DNA from: Paenibacillus durus
GTDB lineage: Bacteria > Bacillota > Bacilli > Paenibacillales > Paenibacillaceae
NCBI RefSeq assembly: GCF_000756615.1
Contig: NZ_CP009288.1
Coordinates: 2,418,001 to 2,482,000, forward strand
Length of the DNA: 64,000 nucleotides
Reading direction: 5' to 3'
In this document: positions 27,641 to 36,804 of the stretch, piece after piece
Layout of the letters: each line of letters begins with the position of its first letter
How positions within the stretch are numbered: the first letter of the stretch is position 1
The notes under the pieces: model-generated
What the model saw: the letters and a program-made list of their open reading frames with translations, nothing else
Databases searched by the model: none
What the model was told of the DNA's origin: nothing
Translations under genes and position numbers: made by a program

Positions 27641-30600
27641 ATTGCTCACTCCATGATATTCGGGGAGGAAAAGAGCGCTGAAGAGGACAATCCACAGAGG
27701 TTAGAAGAGCGACCAGGTGAAAAACAGGATCATTTGGATCATTCCGTTGAGACGTATCCCCCTTTAAGCCCAGCGGCCGGAAGAAAAGTATGTCTCCCTG
27801 AAACGGAAACAATGAATCCCAAGGAGGATGTCGCTATTATCGGAATAAGTGGTCGATTCCCTCAATCCGATAACGTGCATGCCTTATGGGAGAATCTTGC
27901 CTTTGGCAAAGATTTAATTGAGAAAGTAACGCGCTGGGATCTCTCCCTTTATTATGGAGAAGGCGCTTCTTATTGCAAATATGGCGGATTTTTAAAAAAT
28001 ATTGATCAGTTTGATCCGCAGTTTTTTAATATATCAGGAACCGAAGCCCTTCATATGGATCCTCACCAGCGTATCTTTCTTGAAGAATGCTGGAAGGCAC
28101 TTGAAGATGCTGGTTATGCGGGTGAATCGGGTGAAAGTCTCAAGTGCGGTGTATATGTAGGCTTCAACGAACTGGACTATCGCTCTTTATTGGGCAGTCA
28201 TCCTGCTCCACAAGCATTCTGGGGCAATGCAAGCTCAGTGATTCCAGCCCGCATTGCTTACTATTTGAACTTGCAGGGGCCGGCAATCGCGGTAGACACA
28301 GCGTGCTCCAGCTCGCTTGTATCCATTCATTTGGCCTGCCAAGGCCTGTGGTGCGGGGAGACGGATATGTCTCTTGCCGGAGGTGTATTTCTTCAATCAA
28401 CCCCTGGATTTTTCCTTGCATCCAATCGCGCAGGCATGCTCTCCCCTTCAGGCAAATGTTACACATTCGATAAGAGGGCAGACGGATTTGTGCCGGGGGA
28501 AGGAGCGGGGGTCGTTGTACTCAAACGATTGAAAGACGCTCTTCATGACGGGGACACGATCTATGGTGTCATTCGCGGGACGGCCATTAATCAGGACGGT
28601 GCAACCAATGGCATAACAGCACCAAGCGCTAAATCACAGGAAAACCTTTTGCGTGAAGTGTATGATCGTTTTTCAATCGATCCGGCAGATATTCAAATGG
28701 TGGAGGCCCATGGAACAGGAACCAAGCTCGGTGACCCCATTGAATACAGCGCATTGGTGCAGGCATTTCGAGGCTATACAGATCGGGCACAATACTGTGC
28801 GATCGGCTCTATTAAAACCAACATCGGGCATGCAGCAGCGGCTGCGGGGATAGCAGGGCTTATTAAAGTGCTGCTTTCATTGAAACATAAGCAGATCCCC
28901 CCTTCCCTTCATTTTAAAGAAGGAAATGAACATATCTCATTTGCCGAAAGCCCTTTTTACGTGAATACAGAAATAAGAGAATGGACGACTCCGGGAAAAG
29001 CCAAACGAATGGCTGCAATCAGCGCATTTGGCTTCAGCGGGACGAATGCGCATATGGTTGTTGAGGAAGCGCCTGTCATTGAACGGGCGGCTGTAAGGAA
29101 ACCAAAATATTTAATCGTACTGTCTGCACAAACACAAGCTGAATTGCGCACTCAGGCTGAGCGATTGATTGCATATTGCAGGGACAACTCCGGCGTTAGC
29201 TGCTGGGATATGAGCTTTACGCTGCTGTTAGGGCGAAAGCATATGAATTGCAGATTAACCTGTGTTGTCCGTAACCAGAATGAACTAATTAAGATTTTGG
29301 ACAAATGGCTGGAAAAGGGAGCTTCGACAGAGGTTCAAGTTACAGAATTGGACAATACATTCTGCGAACAGCCATCACTGAAGCGTTACGGGAATGAATG
29401 CCTGCAAGCCTGCAGCCATACATCCGATCCTGCTGAATATACCGAACAGCTTTCTGCATCAGCCAGTTTGTATTTGCAGGGCTACGAGCTTGATTTTAAG
29501 CTATTGTTCGTCAATGAGCCCGCAGGAAGAATTCCGCTTCCTGTATACCCATTCTCCAAAGAAAGGTACTGGCTCGATGCTGCTTCCAGTAAATATGGTG
29601 AGATTAAATCACATACGGCCGATAAGGGAAAGGACTTGTTATCTCTCCGTCTTCATCCGCTGCTTCACCGCAACACGTCGGATTTTACTGAACTTCGGTT
29701 CAGTTCTGTTTTTGACGGTACCGAATATTTCCTTGCTGATCACGTCTTACAAGGGCAGAAGCTGTTCCCCGGTGTTGCTTATCTAGAAATGGCGCGTTCT
29801 GCTGTGGAACTGGCTTCCGGTATCAACAACGGAGAAGAACTTGTTGTGGAACTCAAGCATGTGGGCTGGTTTTCCCCGATGTATGTCGGGCAAAATCCTG
29901 TTCAGGTGCACGTGAGTCTTGATTACAGTGATGATGGAGAAATTCAATTTCGCATCTATGGTGATGTTGACAACGAAGACAAGCCTATTGTGTACAGTCA
30001 GGGCCGGGCAAATTACAGTAAGCCGGATAGCATACTGCCAATTGATCTCGACAGTTTGCGCAGTCAATTTAATAAGGGTCATTTTACGGCATCGGCTTGT
30101 TATGGCTTGTTCGAGCAAATGGGATTGCATTACGGCGCAAATCATCAGGGCATTGAAGAATTATTCATCGGTAACGATTGTGTGATGGCTAAACTAACGC
30201 TTCCTGCTGAACAGATCGCCGATGACAGCACAATCAAGCTTCATCCCGGTTTGGCAGACAGTGCGCTTCAGGCAGCAATCGGATTCCAGTTGGCCCAAAA
30301 TGAGGATTCCAAGCAAATGAAGCCGTTTCTTCCTTTTGCTCTGCAGGGGCTGAAGGTATTGAGCGCCTGCACGCCATCCATGTGGGCAATCGTACGTTAC
30401 AGTTATTCAACTCCGTCAGAGAATCAAGTGCAGATGCTAGATATTGATATGTTTGATCAGCTTGGTTATCTCTGTGCTCGCTTTGAAGGACTTTCTTTCC
30501 GGATGTTGCCAAGCGAGAACGAAAACGGAGCAACGGATCAAACCGTGCTGGCAGAGCCGTACTGGAGAGAACTGCAAGAAAATGTACACAGAGAGAGAGC

Positions 30601-33600
30601 TCCTGAATATGCCAAGCATGTTGTTCTCTTAATAGAGTTCGGAGAAAACGGTGTTGAAGACATCCAAGCAGAATTGCAACGTCGCTCCATCCGCTGTGTA
30701 TGTGTCAATGCTGCTCCTGGGCGCGTCGGTGTTGAGGAGAGATTCGCTACCTGCACAGCCATGACGCTGGAAGAAATCCAGCGGCTTACACAACAAGAGT
30801 CAAAAAATACAGGAAGTGCCCTGCTCCAAGTTGTTATTTCGAGTGAACAAAATTTGTATCATGGGCTGTCCGCCATGTTGAAGACAGCTAGTTTGGAGCA
30901 TGCGTCTTTTGTCGGTCAGCTTATTGAAATAAGCGTAGATGAGGAACCTGGAAATATAGCGGACATGCTTGTGGAGAGCAGCGCTAATCCACAGCATGCA
31001 CAAATCCGTTATACAAGCGAAATCTGTGAGACGCAAGCCTGGAAAATTCGGAATCGCGTTGAAGCTGCAGATGAAGACGGATATAAAAAACCGCTATGGC
31101 GGCAAAACGGTGTTTATTTGATTACAGGTGGTGCAGGAGGCCTTGGCCGTATTTTTGCCAAAGAAATTGCACGTCATGCTCCACATTCCACAATAATTGC
31201 AGCGGGCAGATCATCCTTGCCAAACGGTCAGCAGCAAATAAAAGAACTGCAGGCTTCAGGTATCAATGTGATCTACCGGCAAGCTGATATCACTGACAGG
31301 AACGCGGTTGGCATATTGGTCACCGAACTGAAAAGGGAATTTGGCTATCTTCATGGCATTGTACACAGTGCGGGTATTATCCATGACGCCTATTTGTTCA
31401 GAAAAACGGAAGAGGATGTCCGGAAAGTGCTTGCTCCTAAAGTAGCCGGTGTCATTCATCTGGATGAGGCGACCAAAGACGTTGAGCTGGATATGTTTAT
31501 CCTGTGCTCTGCGGTAGCCGGAGTGTTGGGAAATCCGGGCCAGGCGGACTATGCCGCAGCGAATGCTTTTATGGACGCCTTTGCATATGAACGTAATCAA
31601 CTTGTCCGAAAAGGACAGCGCTCCGGGCGAACGCTGTCAATTAACTGGCCATTATGGAAAGAGGGGGGAATGCAAGTTTCCGCTGAAATCCAGCAGATGA
31701 TGCGTAAGCGCTATGGTATGTCAGCCCTCGAGACCAAAGACGGCGTTCAAGCGCTGTATGAAGCATTAAATTCGGGAAGAGAACAGGTTATGGTTTTAAG
31801 CGGTGACTTGTTAAACATCGAACAAATGCTTAAGCCGGAAGACAACAGAAATCACGTTTTCTCATCAGAAACATTCGAGATACATTCGTCTGCGGCCAGG
31901 GAAGAAGTTGCTGCTGTTTCTTCGGCAGACATTCATCAACAGGCCGTTCAATATGTGAAACAACGGCTCGCGGGTGTCATTGGCCTGCCGGAGTCCCGGA
32001 TCGAAGCGGACGCGCCGATGGAGCAGTACGGGATCGATTCGATCCTGATCATGCAGATGACCGATGAGTTGGAGACGGACTTTGGCTCGCTGCCGAAGAC
32101 ACTGTTTTTTGAGTATCAGACGATCCGGGCCTTGAGCGGTTATTTCATAGAGGCGCATAGTGAGCGTCTGCGGTCACTGCTGAAGGAAGGAAAGCCGGGT
32201 GCAGCGTCTGCGGTTGCTCAAGCTCGTGCAGTGGCGGGGAAATCTGGAGCAAAGGCGGCCGTTCAAAAGCGACAACCAGCAGTTTCAGAGGAGCCACCGT
32301 TTGCGGCACGTGCTCGTGCAGCTGCGGCATCCGGCCGCAGGGGATCGCCCTGGGACACGGATCTGCCGTTACTCGGCAGACCGGCATTTCGGCGGGAGCG
32401 TCTGCGCGTAGAATCCCATTCTCCGCTTGCCGGAGGCGTCGTACGCGAAGCGGAGCAGGAGATTGCTATCATCGGGATGGCCGGACGCTATCCGGGCGCC
32501 CGGAATGTGGAGCAATTTTGGCAGAACCTGCGCAGTGGCAAGGACAGCATCACCGAAATTCCGACCAGCCGCTGGGACCACCGGCGGTATTACGATGCGG
32601 CGCCGGGCACAGCAGGGAAAACGTACGGTCAATGGGGCGGTTTTCTGGACGGTGTGGACGAGTTCGATCCGTTGTTTTTCAACGTGTCGCCGCGGGAAGC
32701 GGAGATGATGGACCCGCAGGAGCGGCTGTTTATGCAGTGTGTGTATGAAACGCTGGAGGATGCAGGGTATACGCGGGAAAGCCTGAGCCCACAGGCGGTC
32801 GGGGTGTACGTTGGGGTCATGTACGAGGAGTACCAGCTGTACGGGGCGCAGTCCTCCATCGCCCTGTCGGGGAACCCGTCTTCGATTGCGAACCGGGTGT
32901 CGTATTTCTGCAATTTCCGGGGGCCGAGTATGGCAGTGGATACGATGTGCTCTTCCTCGCTGACTGCCATCCATCTGGCCTGTCAGAGTCTACGGCAGCA
33001 GGAATGCGGGGTGGCGGTAGCCGGGGGCGTCAATGTATCGGTGCACCCGAACAAATACGTCATGCTGGCGCAAGGGCGTTTCCTGTCGAGCAAGGGCCGA
33101 TGCGAAAGCTTTGGCCGGGGCGGCGACGGTTACGTGCCGGGTGAAGGCGTCGGGGCCGTACTGCTGAAGCCGCTGTCGCGTGCGGTTGCCGACGGGGACC
33201 GCATCTACGGGGTGATTAAAGGTTCAGCGCTGAACCATGGCGGCAAGACCAACGGGTATACGGTGCCGAATCCGAAGGCGCAGGCTGAAGTGATAGAGCA
33301 GGCGCTGAAAGAGGCGGGCATCGATGCCCGGACAATCAGCTATGTAGAAGCGCATGGTACAGGCACGTCCCTTGGAGATCCGATTGAAGTGGCGGGATTG
33401 TCGAAAGCCTTCGGCGGCCCGGCGGAGAAGCCGTACTGCGCCATCGGGTCGGCGAAGTCGAACATTGGACACGGCGAGAGCGCGGCGGGCATTGCGGGCG
33501 TGACGAAAGTGCTGCTGCAAATGCAGCATGGGGAGCTGGCCCCGTCGCTGCATGCGAAGGAGACGAACCCGCACATTGATTTCAGCCGGAGTCCGTTTAC

Positions 33601-36600
33601 GGTGCAGCAGGAGCTGGGACCGTGGGAGCGGCCGGTGATGGAAGGCGAGCGTCTGCCCCGGCGGGCAGGGATTTCCTCCTTTGGTGCCGGTGGGGCGAAT
33701 GCCCATGTCATTATCGAGGAATATAGGGAAACGCGACCGAATCAGCAAGCAGCGGAAACGCCGGAACGTCCGGTCATGATCGTGCTGTCGGCCAAAAGCG
33801 CAGAACGGCTGAAGGCGCAGGCAGAGCAGCTGCTGGAAGCACTGCAGTCCGGGGTGTACGGCGGATGCACGCTGGCAGATGTGGGCTACACCCTGCAGGT
33901 GGGTCGTGAAGCGCTGGAAGAGCGGCTGGGCCTGCTGGCCGAATCGCTGGAAGAGCTGACGTCCAAGCTGCAGGCGTATGTGGAAGGGGCAGACGAAGGG
34001 AAAGCCACTGCCGGCGAAGGTTTCTTTTACCGGGGGCAAGCCAAGGGCGGAAGAGAGGCGCTGTCGGTATTCGCCGGGGAAGAGGAGATGCAGGAAATGG
34101 TGAGCCGGTGGCTGCAGCGGGGCAAGTACGGGAAGGTGCTGGAGGTGTGGACCCGGGGACTGGCGGTGAACTGGCTGGAGCAGTACGGGGAAACGGAAAA
34201 GCACCGGCCTCGGCGGATCAGCCTGCCTACGTATCCGTTTGTGAGAGACCGGTACTGGATGCCTGAACCTGGTAAACAAACAGATGAACAGTACGCTGCT
34301 CAGGTTCAAGGGGGGACGCCATTTTTACATCCGCTTTTACATAGCAATACTTCCCGCTTTTCATTGCAGCAATACACCACCTCATTCACAGGGGAGGAAG
34401 CGATTCTAACAGATCACAGAGTGAATGGACGTAAGATATTACCAGGCACTGCGTATCTGGAAATGGCAGGAGCAGCGGTTCAGCATGCGTCTGAACTGTC
34501 GGCAAACTTGGAGTCAGGCGTTAAAATTCAGCATGTCACTTGGATCACTCCGTTGATTGTCAACGATAAGAAGGATGTTCATGTGAGGCTGCACAGCGAG
34601 GAAACAGGGGCGGTTCGTTTTGATATTTACAGTGAGCCGCAATCGGAATCAGATCAAGGACGTTCAGACGTTCATTGTCAGGGGAAGGTATTGCTTGGAG
34701 CCAAGATCTCAAAGGAAACATTGAGTTCAAAACCCTGGCTTAGTATTGCTGGTGAGCGCACAATGGACCGTTTGGAATGTTATGCAATGTTTGAGCAACT
34801 GGGAATTGTCTATGGACCTGCTTTTCAAGGGATTGAACACATAATAATTCAGGAGAATCAGGTATGGGCACATCTGAAACTGCCATCTGCAGCGGCGATG
34901 GATCCTTTATTTATTCTAAATCCTTATTTGCTGGATGCAGCATTGCAAGCCATAATTGGCCTTATGCTGAATGTACAGATGCCCTCCGAGAAGGTGGAAG
35001 GGACAAAAAAAGATGCCATGCCTCCGATGCCCTTTTTTCTGGATGAAATGGAAATTTTAAGATCATGCACGACGGACATGTGGGTACGTATACAGCCCGA
35101 TGATGAACGAGACAGGAAACAGGGAGTCATCAAGCTTGCATTCGAAATGTACAACCCTGACGGTGAACTATGTGTGCGTATGAGAAAGTTCTCTTTCAAA
35201 ACGCAATCGGTTACTGCTCAGGCATTCCAGTTACCTGTGCCAGGGACCGTTACACCCCCAGTGGGGAATGTCTTGCTTACGCCAATGTGGGATGTTTTCA
35301 CCCCAGAAATTCATTCGCCCGTTCCTTCAACGAATGAGAAGGTGGTGATTATTGGGGGCAATGAGTGGAGCAGAAATGCTGCCTGTCGGATTTATCCTCG
35401 TGCAACGATACTAGAAGTCAGCAATCAAAGTAGCGTGGATGAACTGACAGAAGCCTTGGTGAAGTGTGATGAAATTCGTCACATCATATGGATTGACAGC
35501 TGGAAGGGACTTGTGGAGTTAACGGATGAATCCATACTGGTAGAGCAGGAGCAGGGCGTTTTGCAATTGTTCAGATTGGTAAAAAGCTTGCTTGGTCTCG
35601 GGTATGGCACCCGTAGTGTGGATTGGACGGTTGTCACGACCGAGGCAAATCCGGTGTACTCGACGGATGAGATTAACCCGACGCATGCAAGCATCCATGG
35701 GTTCATTGGTTCAATAGCCAAAGAGTATTCCTGCTGGAGGATCAAGCTTGTCGATGTGGAAAACGGAACCGATTGGGCAGGGTCCGGGCTGCACAATCTG
35801 CCGGCCGATTCCCAAGGGAATACCTATGTATACAGGAGCGGGGAATGGTATCGGCAGGAGTTGGTCCCTGTGGATGCGCAGAAAGTAGAAATCGGAAAGA
35901 TCTCATACAGGCAAGAGGGCGTCTATGTAGTTATAGGCGGGGCAGGCGGCATCGGAGAAGCCTGGAGCGAGTATATGATCCGAAACTATAACGCCCGCGT
36001 TGTCTGGATCGGAAGAAGGGTCCCGGATTCGAGGATTCGAGCCAAACTGGATAAGCTGGCATCAATCGGGAGAGCGCCGGAATATATTACGGCTGATGCA
36101 TCTGACTATGATATATTGCAGCAAGCCTATGAACAAATCAAACAAAAATATCTGAAAATACACGGAATTATTCATTCCGCCATCGTACTCCGTGATCAAA
36201 GTATTGCAAATATGGAAGAGGAGCGCTTCCGGGCAGGGTTGTTCGCCAAGGTAGCGGTAAGCGTTCGGCTTGCACAGATTTTTGGAGAAGAACCGCTTGA
36301 CTTCATGTTATTTTTCTCGTCATTTAATGCGTTTACTAGATCGCCCGGCCAAAGCAATTATGTGGCGGGCTGTACATTCAAAGACGCTTTTGCGCATCAA
36401 CTTGCACTTGAACGTCCGTATCAGGTTAAAGTCATCAATTGGGGTTATTGGGGAAGCGTTGGATCGGTTGCATCGGACTCTTACAATACACGGATGAACA
36501 ACGCCGGTATTGGCTCGATTGAAACGCCTGAAGCGATGAAGGCTTTGGAAATATTGCTAGCCGGACCGCTGGACCGGCTTGGTTTTATAAAAACGACAAG

Positions 36601-36652
36601 GCCTCTTTATATGAAGGAATTAAGTCTGGAGAAGGTGGTATCCCTGAATTGA
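26615..36652 (+). CDS. Gene E: trans-AT PKS, cMT C-part-ACP-KS-DH-KR-ACP-KS-DH-KR
   Basis: This has 3,345 residues. It starts at GTG 26615, overlapping the gene D stop as GTGA; an in-frame TAA lies immediately upstream, so an earlier start is excluded. Residues 1-225 are the SAM-binding half of the cMT begun in gene D (IEVGAGTGGTS from about 33). The ACP has Ser299. KS1 (404-820) has Cys564, EAHGTGT and TNIGHAA. A DH (about 1010-1300) has His1043 and Asp1215 but YGA in place of YGP. A KR (about 1498-1720) reads LCSAVAG: Ala1633 sits exactly 13 residues before Tyr1646, where the catalytic Ser belongs. The ACP has Ser1809. KS2 has Cys2112; this ACP-KS block (31940-34258) is near identical to copies in D and F. 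A second DH (about 2570-2870) has His2601, VYGPAFQ and Asp2774. A pre-cMT-type KR (about 3102-3320) ends the protein. The cMT, ACP and ER of the last module are on gene F. Confidence 0.95.
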   Translation: MKINYYNDVLAGIAATYVKGKIKSNDSARIRIIEVGAGTGGTSAAVLQQLNPLEQHIEEYCYTDLSKAFLLHAEKEYGHNRPFMNYKTFDVQYPPAGQDIPTGNYDIVIAANVLHATKNMRETIRNVKAVLKHGGILLLIEISGNSLFTHLTFGLLEGWWLYEDPELRIPGCPGLTPESWHQLLLEEGFQSVYFPAEDTHKGGQQVIVAESDGIVTQVLKDAPFHFRPDDRRPSSPAGKASHPPEVDLHLQDKYTYFPTATQIEEHVKEIITEMLSESLKVNIALIDPKESFSDYGVDSITGVRLIQSINNALSISLQVANLFDYSSVNQLVAFIINQYKDRIAHSMIFGEEKSAEEDNPQRLEERPGEKQDHLDHSVETYPPLSPAAGRKVCLPETETMNPKEDVAIIGISGRFPQSDNVHALWENLAFGKDLIEKVTRWDLSLYYGEGASYCKYGGFLKNIDQFDPQFFNISGTEALHMDPHQRIFLEECWKALEDAGYAGESGESLKCGVYVGFNELDYRSLLGSHPAPQAFWGNASSVIPARIAYYLNLQGPAIAVDTACSSSLVSIHLACQGLWCGETDMSLAGGVFLQSTPGFFLASNRAGMLSPSGKCYTFDKRADGFVPGEGAGVVVLKRLKDALHDGDTIYGVIRGTAINQDGATNGITAPSAKSQENLLREVYDRFSIDPADIQMVEAHGTGTKLGDPIEYSALVQAFRGYTDRAQYCAIGSIKTNIGHAAAAAGIAGLIKVLLSLKHKQIPPSLHFKEGNEHISFAESPFYVNTEIREWTTPGKAKRMAAISAFGFSGTNAHMVVEEAPVIERAAVRKPKYLIVLSAQTQAELRTQAERLIAYCRDNSGVSCWDMSFTLLLGRKHMNCRLTCVVRNQNELIKILDKWLEKGASTEVQVTELDNTFCEQPSLKRYGNECLQACSHTSDPAEYTEQLSASASLYLQGYELDFKLLFVNEPAGRIPLPVYPFSKERYWLDAASSKYGEIKSHTADKGKDLLSLRLHPLLHRNTSDFTELRFSSVFDGTEYFLADHVLQGQKLFPGVAYLEMARSAVELASGINNGEELVVELKHVGWFSPMYVGQNPVQVHVSLDYSDDGEIQFRIYGDVDNEDKPIVYSQGRANYSKPDSILPIDLDSLRSQFNKGHFTASACYGLFEQMGLHYGANHQGIEELFIGNDCVMAKLTLPAEQIADDSTIKLHPGLADSALQAAIGFQLAQNEDSKQMKPFLPFALQGLKVLSACTPSMWAIVRYSYSTPSENQVQMLDIDMFDQLGYLCARFEGLSFRMLPSENENGATDQTVLAEPYWRELQENVHRERAPEYAKHVVLLIEFGENGVEDIQAELQRRSIRCVCVNAAPGRVGVEERFATCTAMTLEEIQRLTQQESKNTGSALLQVVISSEQNLYHGLSAMLKTASLEHASFVGQLIEISVDEEPGNIADMLVESSANPQHAQIRYTSEICETQAWKIRNRVEAADEDGYKKPLWRQNGVYLITGGAGGLGRIFAKEIARHAPHSTIIAAGRSSLPNGQQQIKELQASGINVIYRQADITDRNAVGILVTELKREFGYLHGIVHSAGIIHDAYLFRKTEEDVRKVLAPKVAGVIHLDEATKDVELDMFILCSAVAGVLGNPGQADYAAANAFMDAFAYERNQLVRKGQRSGRTLSINWPLWKEGGMQVSAEIQQMMRKRYGMSALETKDGVQALYEALNSGREQVMVLSGDLLNIEQMLKPEDNRNHVFSSETFEIHSSAAREEVAAVSSADIHQQAVQYVKQRLAGVIGLPESRIEADAPMEQYGIDSILIMQMTDELETDFGSLPKTLFFEYQTIRALSGYFIEAHSERLRSLLKEGKPGAASAVAQARAVAGKSGAKAAVQKRQPAVSEEPPFAARARAAAASGRRGSPWDTDLPLLGRPAFRRERLRVESHSPLAGGVVREAEQEIAIIGMAGRYPGARNVEQFWQNLRSGKDSITEIPTSRWDHRRYYDAAPGTAGKTYGQWGGFLDGVDEFDPLFFNVSPREAEMMDPQERLFMQCVYETLEDAGYTRESLSPQAVGVYVGVMYEEYQLYGAQSSIALSGNPSSIANRVSYFCNFRGPSMAVDTMCSSSLTAIHLACQSLRQQECGVAVAGGVNVSVHPNKYVMLAQGRFLSSKGRCESFGRGGDGYVPGEGVGAVLLKPLSRAVADGDRIYGVIKGSALNHGGKTNGYTVPNPKAQAEVIEQALKEAGIDARTISYVEAHGTGTSLGDPIEVAGLSKAFGGPAEKPYCAIGSAKSNIGHGESAAGIAGVTKVLLQMQHGELAPSLHAKETNPHIDFSRSPFTVQQELGPWERPVMEGERLPRRAGISSFGAGGANAHVIIEEYRETRPNQQAAETPERPVMIVLSAKSAERLKAQAEQLLEALQSGVYGGCTLADVGYTLQVGREALEERLGLLAESLEELTSKLQAYVEGADEGKATAGEGFFYRGQAKGGREALSVFAGEEEMQEMVSRWLQRGKYGKVLEVWTRGLAVNWLEQYGETEKHRPRRISLPTYPFVRDRYWMPEPGKQTDEQYAAQVQGGTPFLHPLLHSNTSRFSLQQYTTSFTGEEAILTDHRVNGRKILPGTAYLEMAGAAVQHASELSANLESGVKIQHVTWITPLIVNDKKDVHVRLHSEETGAVRFDIYSEPQSESDQGRSDVHCQGKVLLGAKISKETLSSKPWLSIAGERTMDRLECYAMFEQLGIVYGPAFQGIEHIIIQENQVWAHLKLPSAAAMDPLFILNPYLLDAALQAIIGLMLNVQMPSEKVEGTKKDAMPPMPFFLDEMEILRSCTTDMWVRIQPDDERDRKQGVIKLAFEMYNPDGELCVRMRKFSFKTQSVTAQAFQLPVPGTVTPPVGNVLLTPMWDVFTPEIHSPVPSTNEKVVIIGGNEWSRNAACRIYPRATILEVSNQSSVDELTEALVKCDEIRHIIWIDSWKGLVELTDESILVEQEQGVLQLFRLVKSLLGLGYGTRSVDWTVVTTEANPVYSTDEINPTHASIHGFIGSIAKEYSCWRIKLVDVENGTDWAGSGLHNLPADSQGNTYVYRSGEWYRQELVPVDAQKVEIGKISYRQEGVYVVIGGAGGIGEAWSEYMIRNYNARVVWIGRRVPDSRIRAKLDKLASIGRAPEYITADASDYDILQQAYEQIKQKYLKIHGIIHSAIVLRDQSIANMEEERFRAGLFAKVAVSVRLAQIFGEEPLDFMLFFSSFNAFTRSPGQSNYVAGCTFKDAFAHQLALERPYQVKVINWGYWGSVGSVASDSYNTRMNNAGIGSIETPEAMKALEILLAGPLDRLGFIKTTRPLYMKELSLEKVVSLN
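27824..32170 (+). other. Module 7: KS-DH-KR(Ser to Ala)-ACP
   Basis: KS 27824-29075, DH about 29644-30525, KR about 31106-31800, ACP about 31940-32170. The DH keeps His and Asp. The KR keeps Tyr and Asn but has Ala at the catalytic Ser. An alkene is expected if the KR is still active, a ketone if not. The ACP belongs to the repeated ACP-KS block. Confidence 0.7.
31940..34258 (+). repeat. Repeat A, partial copy 2 (2,319 bp, gene E)
   Basis: Matches 22293-24611 with a constant offset of 9,647 and only about five substitutions seen. It covers ACP-KS and the post-KS region, again ending at the RYW of the post-KS motif. The upstream DH-KR of module 7 is unrelated at this identity level. Confidence 0.97.
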
Positions 36653-36729
36653 TAACAGAGGGTGTTACTTGAAACCATTGCAGCCGGTATGTTTTTGTAA
36701 TGAGCTGTTATCAGCAGACCGGCAGCAAT
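36650..36729 (+). other. Two interleaved inverted repeats in the E/F gap
   Basis: TGATAACAG (36650-36658, containing the gene E stop and a second stop TAA) pairs perfectly with CTGTTATCA (36705-36713). ATTGCAGCCGGT (36677-36688) pairs 11 of 12 with ACCGGCAGCAAT (36718-36729). The arms interleave, so they could form a pseudoknot or two exclusive hairpins. No U-run follows, so it is not a standard terminator. The rest of the 152-bp gap holds only the gene F ribosome site. Confidence 0.5.
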
Positions 36730-36790
36730 ATATTGAAGGATTTTATAGTGAACAATTCATTTAAATGACATTCGGATGCCAGCCAGCACA

Positions 36791-36796
36791 GGGAGG
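36791..36796 (+). promoter_or_regulatory. Ribosome site for gene F
   Basis: GGGAGG, 8 bases before ATG 36805. Another ATG at 36797 touches the site directly, is out of frame, and stops after three codons at a TGA overlapping the real start. Confidence 0.8.
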
Positions 36797-36804
36797 ATGA
36801 ACGC

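Noticed and set aside
36653..36804. Promoter for gene F in the 152-bp gap
   Set aside because: A TTGAAA at 36669 and a TATAGT near 36744 are not at usable spacing with partners; no convincing -35/-10 pair was found.
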